The position numbers and the translations under genes were made by a program. The notes beneath the pieces are model-generated. The model ran no database searches and was not told where the DNA came from. It worked only from the letters and a program-made list of their open reading frames with translations. Positions 50,202 through 58,858 of a stretch of DNA of 64,000 bases are shown piece by piece. Position 1 is the stretch's first letter, and each line of letters opens with the position of its first letter. The stretch is from Carnobacterium pleistocenium FTR1 (GTDB taxonomy: Bacteria; Bacillota; Bacilli; Lactobacillales; Carnobacteriaceae): positions 1,860,001-1,924,000 of the forward strand of contig NZ_JQLQ01000002.1 of assembly GCF_000744285.1 (NCBI RefSeq). The letters run 5' to 3'.

Positions 50202-50688
50202 TTTTAACTTCCTCATCTTGTTTTTTATTTCGTACTATCAAAACATCACATGGAGCATTACGAATGATGTATTCACTTACGCTGCCCATCATCCATCTTT
50301 CTACAATGTTCATACCTGTTTGTCCAACCACAATTAAATCAATTTGATAGTCATTAGGTATATCTTTTGATAACATTATTTTAGGTGTTCCTTGCACCAT
50401 AATTGTTTGAACTTTTTTTATATTAGTTTCTTTAGCTTTTAATTTGTATTCTGCTAACATTTCTTCCATTAATTTCTTATCAACATCTATTCCTATTGCA
50501 TCAATTGTACTTATTCCTGCAGTATCTACCATTCCTAAAGCATAAGCATTCAAATCAAATACGTGAGCGATAATCAACTCACCCTTATTTCTTTCTGCTA
50601 TTTTAATTGCCTTCATAAGTGCATGTTCTGAAGATTCACTTCCGTCTACTGCAATCAGTATGCGTTGGTATTGTTGTGTATCTAACAT
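50194..50688 (-). CDS. Universal stress protein UspA family
   Basis: A 164-residue USP with N-terminal ILIAVDGSESSEHALMKAI and the C-terminal ATP loop GQTGMNIVERWMMGSVSEYIIRNAPCDVLIVR. It is likely ATP-binding because the G-2x-G-9x-GS pattern is intact. It lies between the thioredoxin-like gene and ytpR. Confidence 0.9.
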   Translation of the reverse strand: MLDTQQYQRILIAVDGSESSEHALMKAIKIAERNKGELIIAHVFDLNAYALGMVDTAGISTIDAIGIDVDKKLMEEMLAEYKLKAKETNIKKVQTIMVQGTPKIMLSKDIPNDYQIDLIVVGQTGMNIVERWMMGSVSEYIIRNAPCDVLIVRNKKQDEEVKND

Positions 50689-50723
50689 AATAACATCTCC
50701 TCTTATTCATTTTTAATCATCAA

Positions 50724-51041
50724 TTAAAGGGTTGCTATAAATTGTTCGATTTCATTTTTTGTTTTGCGGTCTTTATTAACAAACCGTCCAGTCTCTTCTC
50801 CATTTTCAAATGCTACAAAACTAGGTATTCCAAAAATTGATAAGTCACTACATAAATCAATAAATTTATCGCGATCAATTTCTATAAAATCAATTTCAGA
50901 GTGACTTTCGATAATTTCAGGCATAAGAGGTTTGATAAATTGACAATCCCCGCACCAGTCTGCTGTAAAGAAAAAAATCGTTTTTTTCTTAGCTTCTCTA
51001 ACTATTATATAAAATTCCTCAACCGTATTTAATAATTCCAA
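50724..51041 (-). CDS. ytpP: Thioredoxin-like protein YtpP
   Basis: A 105-residue thioredoxin fold with the active site W-C-G-D-C (FFTADWCGDCQFIKP). Family member of Bacillus YtpP; in Staphylococcus relatives reduce protein or low-molecular disulfides. 25 bp after the M42 peptidase gene, as in Bacillus. Confidence 0.9.
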   Translation of the reverse strand: MELLNTVEEFYIIVREAKKKTIFFFTADWCGDCQFIKPLMPEIIESHSEIDFIEIDRDKFIDLCSDLSIFGIPSFVAFENGEETGRFVNKDRKTKNEIEQFIATL

Positions 51042-51066
51042 TTTAAATTCCTCTTTCTATCTTTAA

Positions 51067-52146
51067 TTAGTTATTTTTTTTAATTGTTTCAAAAACACTG
51101 CGATCTAATGTACGAGCAACTTGAATGACCATTTCTTTTGCTGCAGCATAATCGTCAATATGAAAAACTGTTTGATGCGTATGGATATAACGAGCGCTGA
51201 CTCCAATGACAGCACTTGGTACCCCGTTGTTCATTTGGTGAGCTGCTCCAGCATCTGTACCGCCTTTAGAAACAAAGTATTGATAAGGGATGTTGTGTGT
51301 TTCTGCAGTATCAAGCAAAAACTCGCGCATTCCTTTTAAAGTAATCATTCCAGGATCTTGAATTCTCAATAAAAAACCTTCACCAAGATGGCCAAATTTA
51401 GTTTCATCTCCTGTTAAATCATCTGCTGGTGAACAATCTACAGCAAAAAATAAATCAGGTTTAAATTGATGAACAGCGCCTTTAGCTCCACGTAAACCCA
51501 CTTCTTCTTGGACGTTAGCCCCAGCAATCAAGGTGTTTGGTAATTCTTCACCTTGTAATTCTTTTAAAGCTTCAAGTACGACGGTTGTTCCATAGCGATT
51601 ATCCCATGCTTTGCTTAAAATTTTCTTTCCATTTGCCATTTTAACTGTTTCAACTAATGGAACGATTGCATCCCCTGGACGAACTCCAAAAGCTTCGGCT
51701 TCTTCTTTAGAATCAAAACCAGCATCGAATAAAATATCAGCGATATCTAATTTTTTGTCAGCACCATCTTTGCCTCTCAATAAGTGAGGTGGAACTGATG
51801 AAGAGACACACGGATAGTCTCCTTTAGCTGTTTGAATCGTAAACCGTTGTGCCGATACAACATATGGATTCCAACCGCCTAATGGAACGACTCTAAATAA
51901 ACCTTGTTTTGAAATGCTAGCTACCATGAAACCAACTTCATCCATATGTGCTGCTATCATAATTTTAGGTGCATTCTCAGCTTTACTTTTGCGAACTCCA
52001 AAAATACCTCCAAGTCCATCTTGTAAGACTTCGTCTACTAATGGAGTCATTTCTTTACGCATAATGTCGCGTATGCGATGTTCAAATCCACTTGTTCCTT
52101 GTGCTTCAGTTAATCTTTTTATCAAATCAAATGTTTTATCTTCCAT
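51067..52146 (-). CDS. M42 family aminopeptidase (YtoP-like)
   Basis: A 359-residue M42 peptidase. Metal-binding [44 protein letters not shown] and GGTDAGAAHQMN are visible. It resembles Bacillus YtoP, a glutamyl/general aminopeptidase, and is a paralogue of the pepA-like gene at 18152-19237. First gene of ytoP-ytpP-usp-ytpR. Promoter TATAAT at 52223-52218. Confidence 0.93.
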   Translation of the reverse strand: MEDKTFDLIKRLTEAQGTSGFEHRIRDIMRKEMTPLVDEVLQDGLGGIFGVRKSKAENAPKIMIAAHMDEVGFMVASISKQGLFRVVPLGGWNPYVVSAQRFTIQTAKGDYPCVSSSVPPHLLRGKDGADKKLDIADILFDAGFDSKEEAEAFGVRPGDAIVPLVETVKMANGKKILSKAWDNRYGTTVVLEALKELQGEELPNTLIAGANVQEEVGLRGAKGAVHQFKPDLFFAVDCSPADDLTGDETKFGHLGEGFLLRIQDPGMITLKGMREFLLDTAETHNIPYQYFVSKGGTDAGAAHQMNNGVPSAVIGVSARYIHTHQTVFHIDDYAAAKEMVIQVARTLDRSVFETIKKNN

Positions 52147-52217
52147 TTTTGTCTACTCACATAAATTTTTTGTGGCTACCTATGTGATCTATCCCCCTTA
52201 TAATCTTTCTTTATTCT

Positions 52218-52223
52218 ATTATA
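52218..52223 (-). promoter_or_regulatory. -10 element of the ytoP operon
   Basis: Minus-strand TATAAT (52223-52218); a CTTAAA 17 bp upstream is a weak -35. Confidence 0.55.
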
Positions 52224-52279
52224 CCTTAAATCTTAATGATTTTAAGTGGGAATGCTTTAATTTCATTTATTTTTAAACA

Positions 52280-52288
52280 TGGTATAAT
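52280..52288 (+). promoter_or_regulatory. Extended -10 promoter of the ytzB-like gene
   Basis: TGGTATAAT on the plus strand, 34 bp before the start codon. Confidence 0.75.
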
Positions 52289-52321
52289 ATAAAAAACATC
52301 TTAAATGGAGGAGTTTATTAA

Positions 52322-52660
52322 ATGGCTTGTACAACTAAAGAAACAACACCGTACATTTTGGCTGGTGGCTTAATTTTTGGAACGGGACTTGCTTGTGGTT
52401 ATTATTTTCATAAATTAATCACTAAAAAAAGAGCTATTCAAGGAGATACCATTTTAAAATACGTTAAACAATTATTTTTAAAAGAAGGTCCGATAGAAGG
52501 TTCTTGGATTGAGTTACAAAAAGTTCCGTTGCAAAAATTTGCTCTTAAAACTGACGTCTACTACGGGGGTATTTCAAGAATAGAAGAAGACCAATTGATT
52601 CAATATGAGTTTATCGCAGATGCTTATACTGGAAGTATATTAGACTTATACCGCGTCTAG
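52322..52660 (+). CDS. ytzB: Small membrane-anchored protein (YtzB-like, PepSY-like)
   Basis: A 112-residue protein: one N-terminal helix (YILAGGLIFGTGLACGYYFH) and a small extracellular domain ending FIADAYTGSILDLYRV, which fits a single PepSY unit. GGAGGAG precedes the ATG. Divergent from the M42 peptidase gene, as in Bacillus ytzB. Function unknown. Confidence 0.75.
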   Translation: MACTTKETTPYILAGGLIFGTGLACGYYFHKLITKKRAIQGDTILKYVKQLFLKEGPIEGSWIELQKVPLQKFALKTDVYYGGISRIEEDQLIQYEFIADAYTGSILDLYRV

Positions 52661-52663
52661 CAT

Positions 52664-52712
52664 AAAAAACGTTAGACCAAGAAAACATTCTTGGTTTAAC
52701 GTTTTTTTTATT
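52664..52712. terminator. Bidirectional terminator ytzB / trmB
   Basis: Stem AAAAAACGTTAGACCAAGAA and complement with A/T flanks on both sides between convergent genes. Confidence 0.85.
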
Positions 52713-53358
52713 TCTCTTTTTTAGGAAATTTCACAACTACACGATTGATTCGACTGCCACGAGAAGAAAACTTTTCTTCATACTCCGTCCTAACATTCCC
52801 TTCAAAATCACTTTCGTGTAAATTCAACCACACTTGCTCAATTGTCATACCATATTTTGAAAAGCTAGCTAAAGAGTATTCAAATAACCCTTGATTATCT
52901 GTTTTAAAGTGGATTTCACCTTCAGAAACAAGAATTTGTTCATAACTTTCTAAAAAGCTCTTATACATTAACCGTCTTTTTTCATGCCTTTTTTTTGGCC
53001 ATGGGTCAGAAAAATTCAAGTAAATTTGATCAACTTCTCCTTCTGCGAAATATTGTGTCACTGAACCTCCATTAACATGTAACAATTGCAAATTCGGTAG
53101 TTTTTCTTCAATCAATCTATCTAACGCAACAACTATGACACTCATTTGAAGTTCAATACCAATATAATTGATTTCTGGATGAAGCTTTGCCATTTCAGTA
53201 ATAAAGCGTCCTTTGCCTGTACCAACTTCTATATGGATGGGATGATCATTGTCAAATCTTTCTTGCCACTTCCCTACCCAATTATCGGGTTGTTCTGGTA
53301 TATATTGAGGAAATTCAGCAATTTTTTGTGGTGCATTTGGTTTACGTCTTAAACGCAT
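52708..53358 (-). CDS. trmB: tRNA (guanine-N7-)-methyltransferase
   Basis: A 216-residue SAM methyltransferase forming m7G46 in tRNA. SAM site [12 protein letters not shown], catalytic [16 protein letters not shown] and C-terminal [11 protein letters not shown]. Start ATG 53358 ([10 protein letters not shown]) agrees with the family and has GGAG 9 nt before it; a longer frame starts inside that site. Next to ytmP as in Bacillus. Confidence 0.96.
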   Translation of the reverse strand: MRLRRKPNAPQKIAEFPQYIPEQPDNWVGKWQERFDNDHPIHIEVGTGKGRFITEMAKLHPEINYIGIELQMSVIVVALDRLIEEKLPNLQLLHVNGGSVTQYFAEGEVDQIYLNFSDPWPKKRHEKRRLMYKSFLESYEQILVSEGEIHFKTDNQGLFEYSLASFSKYGMTIEQVWLNLHESDFEGNVRTEYEEKFSSRGSRINRVVVKFPKKEK

Positions 53359-53414
53359 ATCTTTATTCTCCATTCCGTCTATTTTTGCATTGTCCTTTTA
53401 ACTGTTTTACATAG

Positions 53415-53447
53415 AAAAATCCTCTTCAAAAGTAGAAAGAGGATTTG
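53415..53447 (-). terminator. Terminator of ytmP
   Basis: Minus-strand stem AAATCCTCTT / AAGAGGATTT, followed by T. Confidence 0.8.
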
Positions 53448-53479
53448 AATAACTGTAAACAAGTACCAATTTTCATCTT

Positions 53480-54277
53480 TTATTCAAAAAAATAATTTTC
53501 TCCTTGATAAAGGCTTTGCAACATGACAATATCTTTATTCATTTCATGGAACCATGTTTCTTGATGATGTTGTTTTGTTTGGAGCAAATAGTTCATTAAG
53601 GCATACCACTTTATCCGCTTTTTCAATTCTTCAGTTATTTCTGTGTCATAGTGTTCTAACCAATCTTCCCAATTATCTTTTGCGACATATTGGCAGAGCA
53701 ACATACTTACATCCATAGCTGGATCGCATAACATAGCAGAATCCCAATCAACAAGATAAAGACGATTTTCATCTGATAAAAGCCAATTTTTTCGATAGAT
53801 ATCTCCATGACAAACTTTTGTTTCAACTGTGCTCATTAACTCTGCTTCATCTTTTAACTTTTTTATGATAAGTGATAATAAAGGATGAGTTTGTAAATCT
53901 AAAGACAGTTTTTCTTCATATTTTTCAATTAACTGATTAGGTGTAATTACTTCTCCGCCAACACGAGCGAGCATTCCTCTTAGTGTCACAGAATTATGTA
54001 TTCGGCTAATGAGTTTTGCTACCTTTGGTGAAGACATTTCTTTTTTTGTAAGAGCTCTTCCGTTTAACCACTCTTGAGCAGTCAACACATCGCCATTACC
54101 AATACGTTTTGTCCACATCAATCTTGGCGTAATTCCTTCAACAGATAATGCAGCTAAAAAAGGTGAAGAATTTCGCTTCAAAAAAAGCTTTTCTTCTGCC
54201 CTTGTACCCATATAAGCTTGACCAGTGTCACCACCAACGGGATGCAGCTTCCATCCAGAATCTTTTTCAAAATCCAT
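53480..54277 (-). CDS. ytmP: YtmP-like phosphotransferase (aminoglycoside/choline kinase fold)
   Basis: A 265-residue kinase-fold protein. Catalytic CHGDIYRKNWLL and the metal motif LYLVDWDSAMLCDPAMDV are intact; the N-terminal lobe lacks an obvious glycine loop. It resembles YtmP of Bacillus and related choline-kinase-like proteins; substrate unknown. It sits upstream of trmB. Confidence 0.85.
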   Translation of the reverse strand: MDFEKDSGWKLHPVGGDTGQAYMGTRAEEKLFLKRNSSPFLAALSVEGITPRLMWTKRIGNGDVLTAQEWLNGRALTKKEMSSPKVAKLISRIHNSVTLRGMLARVGGEVITPNQLIEKYEEKLSLDLQTHPLLSLIIKKLKDEAELMSTVETKVCHGDIYRKNWLLSDENRLYLVDWDSAMLCDPAMDVSMLLCQYVAKDNWEDWLEHYDTEITEELKKRIKWYALMNYLLQTKQHHQETWFHEMNKDIVMLQSLYQGENYFFE

Positions 54278-54431
54278 ACCGAATCATTCCTTGCTTTATA
54301 TTCTGAAACATTTCTACACAGACATGAAAAGCAAAACGGGAGTATAAAATCTTATTCTAAAAGTAAAAAAAGATTAGACCCGTTAAACCAATAGCACTAA
54401 ATATTTATTTAGTTCACCTGCAACTCAAGAC

Positions 54432-54476
54432 AAAAAAAGAACAGATATCACAAAAGACACCTATCTTCCTGTTCCT
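54432..54476 (-). terminator. Terminator immediately downstream of a promoter
   Basis: Minus-strand GGAACAG / CTGTTC stem (with GATA/TATC inside) followed by seven T. It begins about 6 nt after the -10 box at 54482-54487, so a transcript would end after about 45 nt unless anti-terminated. Confidence 0.7.
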
Positions 54477-54481
54477 TTTCT

Positions 54482-54510
54482 ATTTTAAATAGATTTTCTT
54501 TCTACGTCAA
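54482..54510 (-). promoter_or_regulatory. Promoter upstream of ytmP
   Basis: Minus strand TTGACG (54510-54505), 17-bp spacer, TAAAAT (54487-54482). Located about 200 bp before ytmP. Confidence 0.75.
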
Positions 54511-54639
54511 GCATATATACGTTCTTTTTCTAGAAATACTTATTTGAGTTTCTAACAACTGAGAGTACAAGCCTACACAGCCAATTTATCACATTTTTAT
54601 TTATTTTATTTATATTTTACTATTCTAATTTTCTATATA

Positions 54640-54676
54640 AAAAATCAGCCATATGAGCTACTTGGCTGATTTTCCT
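54640..54676 (-). terminator. Terminator of dat
   Basis: Minus-strand stem AAAATCAGCCA / TGGCTGATTTT and T-run, just after the dat stop. Confidence 0.88.
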
Positions 54677-54685
54677 AGTTTTTAA

Positions 54686-55546
54686 TTATCTTATTTTTCC
54701 ACACTGTAGTTCTACAGCATTTACATATAATTGTTGAAGTCTTTCTACTCCTGGTCCACGTTTTCCTTGTCCTACAGGATTCCCATCGATAAACGTTATC
54801 GGCATTGCTTCCATAGTAGTACTAGATGCAAATACTTCATCCGCTTCTTTCAGATCCTCAATCGTAAAGGCTTCTTCTTTAATTGATAATCCTGCTTCTC
54901 GAGCTACCTTTAACAACATTATTTTAGTAACACCTGGTAAAACAAGGTTCCCATCTGGATGAGTATAAATCGTATCATCTTTGATCATCCAAACATTTGA
55001 AGAAGAACATTCTGTAACTACTCCTTCACGATGAAGAATCGCTTCATCTCCACCCTGTTTATGCGCTTCATGTTTAGCCATAATATTACCGAGCAGGCTT
55101 ATTGACTTAATATCACATCTCAACCATCGCATATCAGGTACAATAAAAGCGGTCATCCCTTTATCCATAGCTGCTTGGTCCCGCGGAACTATTGTAGTTG
55201 TAGCGGTAAAAACTGCCGGAACTAACTCAGGATTAGGATATGAATGATTTCTTGGAATTCCAATACCTCTAGTCAATTGCATGTATATATTACCAATATC
55301 AATATTATTTACTTCAATCAATTTACTTAACAATTGCTTCAATTCCTCTTTTGTGAAAGGTAAAATCAAATCAATTTTTTCAGCACTGGAAAATAAACGG
55401 TTAACATGTTCATTTAAAGTGAAAAACTTACCATTGTAAGCACGCACAACATCATAGATTCCATCCGCAAATTGGTATCCTCTATCTTCCATGTCAATTT
55501 TAACTTCACTACGCTCAACGATTTCATTATTCCAAATTACTTTCAT
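54686..55546 (-). CDS. dat: D-amino acid aminotransferase
   Basis: A 286-residue PLP fold-IV enzyme. IYDVVRAYNGKFF, the PLP lysine region CDIKSISLLGNIMAK and the phosphate-binding segment LPGVTKIMLL are present. It makes D-glutamate or D-alanine for peptidoglycan. Start ATG 55546 (MKVIWNNEIV) follows AGAGAGG; the longer frame is unlikely. Preceded by an extended -10 at 55593-55601. Confidence 0.94.
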   Translation of the reverse strand: MKVIWNNEIVERSEVKIDMEDRGYQFADGIYDVVRAYNGKFFTLNEHVNRLFSSAEKIDLILPFTKEELKQLLSKLIEVNNIDIGNIYMQLTRGIGIPRNHSYPNPELVPAVFTATTTIVPRDQAAMDKGMTAFIVPDMRWLRCDIKSISLLGNIMAKHEAHKQGGDEAILHREGVVTECSSSNVWMIKDDTIYTHPDGNLVLPGVTKIMLLKVAREAGLSIKEEAFTIEDLKEADEVFASSTTMEAMPITFIDGNPVGQGKRGPGVERLQQLYVNAVELQCGKIR

Positions 55547-55592
55547 TTTTTTTACCTCTCTCTTCAAATTAAAATAGATATATTTTTTTTCT

Positions 55593-55601
55593 ATCATATC
55601 A
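55593..55601 (-). promoter_or_regulatory. Candidate extended -10 promoter of dat
   Basis: TGATATGAT (minus, 55601-55593), about 47 bp upstream of the dat start. No -35 recognised. Confidence 0.45.
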
Positions 55602-55654
55602 AAAAAAAGTCCATTGCGCATTTAAAAGTTTAGCTGGTAGTTTTATTTGCTTTG

Positions 55655-56881
55655 TTATTGCTGTAATTTCATCATTTTATTTATTCGAATAGGCAGATAA
55701 AACTGACAAAAACCTAAATTGAAACCTACGCTAACTACTAATAAAATAAGCACTTCTATAACTGACAAGTGAATTGCAGATACAGCCGTAATCAATAACC
55801 CTTCGAATATCATTAACAATAATACAAGTTTTTTTAGTGACTGAAGTTTATCCTTTTGTTTTATCGGGTATAAGATAGTTAACGATAAATCATCAAAATG
55901 AAAATAGAGTGGTAATAATTGAAATCCTGTCAAGTACAAAAAGACTCCTATAAAGAAAATACTTAAGATGAAGGAATTGCCTAAACTACTAAGCAACATA
56001 GCAATGGCCGTCAAACGAATGTACAAGCCGCTGTACTCAGTACTTCTCAAAAAAGCTCTAGCATAGAGGTAGTAAAATACATTACTATTAGTTTTTTTGA
56101 TTTTTTTCAAAAAGATATCCAAGTAAGCTCTTCTTTTAACAGAACTTTTTAATGCTGGAATATCTGTAAATAAGTTAATAAATTGGTAAATCCTTTTCAT
56201 TCTATTTGATTCACCTTTTAATATTTTTTCCCATTGATATATTAAGGTATCATTCTTTCGATTCAATAAAAAGCGATAACTAATACTTACAACCGCAGCT
56301 AATAATAATCCAGCTAGTGGGCTAATAAAAAGAGCCACACTCGATACAATAAAGTAAATACCAAATAAAACCAGACGTATTTTAATCCATTCTTTTGGTT
56401 CTTTTATTTTTAAATTTAGTACTTGGGCGTTGAGTTCTGTTTCTTTTAAAATAATTAACATTGGAACAAAATAAAGCATATCAGAAAAAGCAAATCCGGC
56501 CATTGCAACCAGTAATGGCATTAACACAGCTACAGCAACAACACTAACAAAACTAGGCAGCCATAAACTTCTCCATTTAGCTTGGTTAAAATAATCTTCC
56601 ATAGCCGTTTCTTTAGGTAGCATAAATACTGCATCAGCTGGTTGAATAAGCGTAGCTAATTTGCCAACACTTAGCACTACTGTAAAAATGACTGTTCCGA
56701 CTATTTGACCTTTTACATCATAAACCGTTATTGTTTTCAGATAATTTGAATAAGCATAACCCATAGCACCGACTAAAAATAAACAAACGATTACAAAATG
56801 GTCATTAAAAATATACTTTAGATACTTCATCATTTTCTTTTGATGTCGTTTAACTCGTTGCTTCCATATTTCTATCATCAT
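55655..56881 (-). CDS. ecsB: ABC transporter permease EcsB
   Basis: A 408-residue membrane protein with about 6-8 helices, the EcsB-type MKYLKYIFNDHFVIVCLFL region, and a central basic loop. It pairs with EcsA; in Bacillus, the Ecs transporter supports secretion and intramembrane proteolysis. No ecsC follows. Its ATG overlaps the ecsA stop by 4 bases. Confidence 0.9.
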   Translation of the reverse strand: MMIEIWKQRVKRHQKKMMKYLKYIFNDHFVIVCLFLVGAMGYAYSNYLKTITVYDVKGQIVGTVIFTVVLSVGKLATLIQPADAVFMLPKETAMEDYFNQAKWRSLWLPSFVSVVAVAVLMPLLVAMAGFAFSDMLYFVPMLIILKETELNAQVLNLKIKEPKEWIKIRLVLFGIYFIVSSVALFISPLAGLLLAAVVSISYRFLLNRKNDTLIYQWEKILKGESNRMKRIYQFINLFTDIPALKSSVKRRAYLDIFLKKIKKTNSNVFYYLYARAFLRSTEYSGLYIRLTAIAMLLSSLGNSFILSIFFIGVFLYLTGFQLLPLYFHFDDLSLTILYPIKQKDKLQSLKKLVLLLMIFEGLLITAVSAIHLSVIEVLILLVVSVGFNLGFCQFYLPIRINKMMKLQQ

Positions 56882-57615
56882 TTGCTATCCTCTTCTTTTG
56901 TTAATTGAATATACAATTCATCTAAGGTTGCATTTGGCATATTAAAAGTCATTTGCAAATCTTCCAAAGTTCCTTCAGCTTTAACTTTACCGTCATGTAA
57001 TAAAACAAACCCATCACATTGCCTTTCAGCTGTAGCTAATATATGAGTTGACATTAGAATAGAAGCGCCTTGTTTTTTCATCTCTTCCATTAATTCCAGC
57101 AGTGCATTGATACCTAGAGGATCTAACCCTACGAAAGGTTCATCTATAATGTATAAGCTTGGCTCTACTAAAAACGCACAAAGAATCATAACCTTTTGCT
57201 TCATTCCTTTAGAGAAATTAGCTGGGAACCACTCTAATTTTTTTTCTAACCTAAATGTTTTTAATAATTTCTTTGCACGTTCATGCGCAATTTCAATGGG
57301 TATATCATATGCCATTGCTGTAATCTCGATGTGTTCTTTTAGCGTAAGTTCTTCATATAAAACAGGCGTTTCAGGGATAAACCCAAATTTTTTACGGTAA
57401 GTTTCTTTGTCATTTTTCAGTGTTAGACCATCTATACTGATTTCTCCCTTTTGAGATTGTAAGAGGCCAATAATATGTTTTATAGTTGTACTTTTACCGG
57501 CTCCATTTAAGCCAATTAATCCAATTAATTTTCCATTTCCTACTTCAAAAGATACGTCTTTTAATACAGGTATTTGACTATAGCCTCCTGTAATATGTGC
57601 TACTTTTAAACTCAT
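56878..57615 (-). CDS. ecsA: ABC transporter ATP-binding protein EcsA
   Basis: A 245-residue ABC ATPase: Walker A LIGLNGAGKSTTIKHI, signature FSKGMKQKVMI and Walker B LYIIDEPFVGLDPLG. It opens the operon, divergent from hit, with an extended -10 TGGTACAAT at 57660-57652. Coupled to ecsB. Confidence 0.95.
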   Translation of the reverse strand: MSLKVAHITGGYSQIPVLKDVSFEVGNGKLIGLIGLNGAGKSTTIKHIIGLLQSQKGEISIDGLTLKNDKETYRKKFGFIPETPVLYEELTLKEHIEITAMAYDIPIEIAHERAKKLLKTFRLEKKLEWFPANFSKGMKQKVMILCAFLVEPSLYIIDEPFVGLDPLGINALLELMEEMKKQGASILMSTHILATAERQCDGFVLLHDGKVKAEGTLEDLQMTFNMPNATLDELYIQLTKEEDSK

Positions 57616-57651
57616 AATTATTTAGTCCCTTCTATACATGTTATTGTAGTT

Positions 57652-57660
57652 ATTGTACCA
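57652..57660 (-). promoter_or_regulatory. Extended -10 promoter of ecsAB
   Basis: Minus-strand TGGTACAAT about 40 bp before the ecsA start. Confidence 0.6.
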
Positions 57661-57808
57661 TAAGAAAAGAAGAGAATCTTTTCTCTTTTAATGCGTTACT
57701 GTTTCACTTTCTTTAACTTTTATGATACATTTACTGAATAAGAGAACCCATTTCTCAATTCACCACATTTTGCATATAAAGATTTAATAGTAGAAAGAAG
57801 GGGACTAA

Positions 57809-58237
57809 ATGGCAGATTGTATTTTCTGTAAAATTATCAATAATGAAATACCTAGCAGAAAAGTTTATGAAGATGATGACGTTGTAGCTTTTTTAGACCT
57901 TACACAAGTTACACCAGGTCATACATTAGTAGTTCCAAAAAAACATGTGTCCGATATTTTTGAAGTAGATGAAATATTAGCAGCTACTATTGGCGGTAAA
58001 ATTCCAAAAATTGCAAAAGCAATCAAGAATTCTAACCCTAAGATTAAAGGAATGAATATTATAAATAATAATGGTAAAGTAGCTTACCAATCGGTTTTTC
58101 ATTCACACATACATATCTTGCCTCGATTTGATGAGCAAGATGATTTTTCTATTCATTTCGGTGATCATTCTGAAAATTTCACATCTGAAGAATTAGATAA
58201 AATAGCATTAACAATAAAAAGCAAATTGGAGGGATAA
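57809..58237 (+). CDS. hit: HIT family nucleotide hydrolase
   Basis: A 142-residue HIT protein with CIFCKIINNEIPSRK at the start and the histidine triad HSHIHILPRF. It hydrolyses nucleoside phosphoramidates/dinucleotides. Opposite ecsA, 2 bp before the YtxH gene. Confidence 0.94.
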   Translation: MADCIFCKIINNEIPSRKVYEDDDVVAFLDLTQVTPGHTLVVPKKHVSDIFEVDEILAATIGGKIPKIAKAIKNSNPKIKGMNIINNNGKVAYQSVFHSHIHILPRFDEQDDFSIHFGDHSENFTSEELDKIALTIKSKLEG

Positions 58238-58239
58238 TA

Positions 58240-58587
58240 ATGGCTAATCATTTTATGAATGGCTTAATTTTAGGTGCTGCTGCTGGAGGAATTTATGGTC
58301 TTCTTAAGTCTCCACACACTGGCAGAGAAAATAGAGTTGTATTAAAATCTTATATTGATGATACAACAGTACTTGTAAACGATGTTTCAAAAAGTGTCAA
58401 CGATTTAAAAGGAGCAATAGCTCAATTAACCAATGAAGGAAAAACGTTGGCTGAAGAATTTACACAAGATATAAAAGAATCCGTTGACGAATTTTCATAT
58501 GAAGCTGAGCCTCGTATGCGTCGTATTCAAGAACATACCGAAAAATTAACGGCTGATATGGAAGATTTAACTCAGAGTATGAAATAA
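58240..58587 (+). CDS. yhaH: YtxH domain protein (YhaH-like)
   Basis: A 115-residue protein with an N-terminal hydrophobic, glycine-rich segment (MNGLILGAAAGGIYGLLKSPHTGRE) and a helical, charged remainder that could form a coiled coil. YtxH family, membrane-associated, function unknown. Follows hit by 2 bp with GGAGGG. Confidence 0.85.
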   Translation: MANHFMNGLILGAAAGGIYGLLKSPHTGRENRVVLKSYIDDTTVLVNDVSKSVNDLKGAIAQLTNEGKTLAEEFTQDIKESVDEFSYEAEPRMRRIQEHTEKLTADMEDLTQSMK

Positions 58588-58610
58588 AATATATTTATTG
58601 TATCTTGTTT

Positions 58611-58649
58611 TATGAGGTTGAGACTAAGGTCTCTACCTCATTTTTTTGT
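58611..58649 (+). terminator. Terminator of hit-yhaH
   Basis: Stem ATGAGGTTGAGAC / GTCTCTACCTCAT followed by seven T. Confidence 0.9.
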
Positions 58650-58789
58650 ATTTAGACGCTGATTTGCTCTACTATGCGAGTAAAAATTACTCATTTTTCG
58701 TAATTTCTTCAGATTTATGTTTTTTTTGTGATTTTTAATTGACTTTAAACTAAATATTAAGATTTTAGATTTTTTTATGTAAATGAGTA

Positions 58790-58798
58790 TGGTATATT
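58790..58798 (+). promoter_or_regulatory. Extended -10 promoter of prsA
   Basis: TGGTATATT, 61 bp before the prsA start codon. Confidence 0.65.
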
Positions 58799-58858
58799 TA
58801 TAGCTGTTATCATGAAATGTTTATTTATAGCAAATATAAGAAATGGATGTGTTAAAGA

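Larger units (their letters stand above)
54278..54685. other. 408-bp region between ytmP and dat
   Basis: Holds the dat terminator, a promoter and an early terminator (next entries). It has no ORF. A near-palindrome CTAAATA-AA-TATTTAG is near 54397-54412. Confidence 0.6.
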
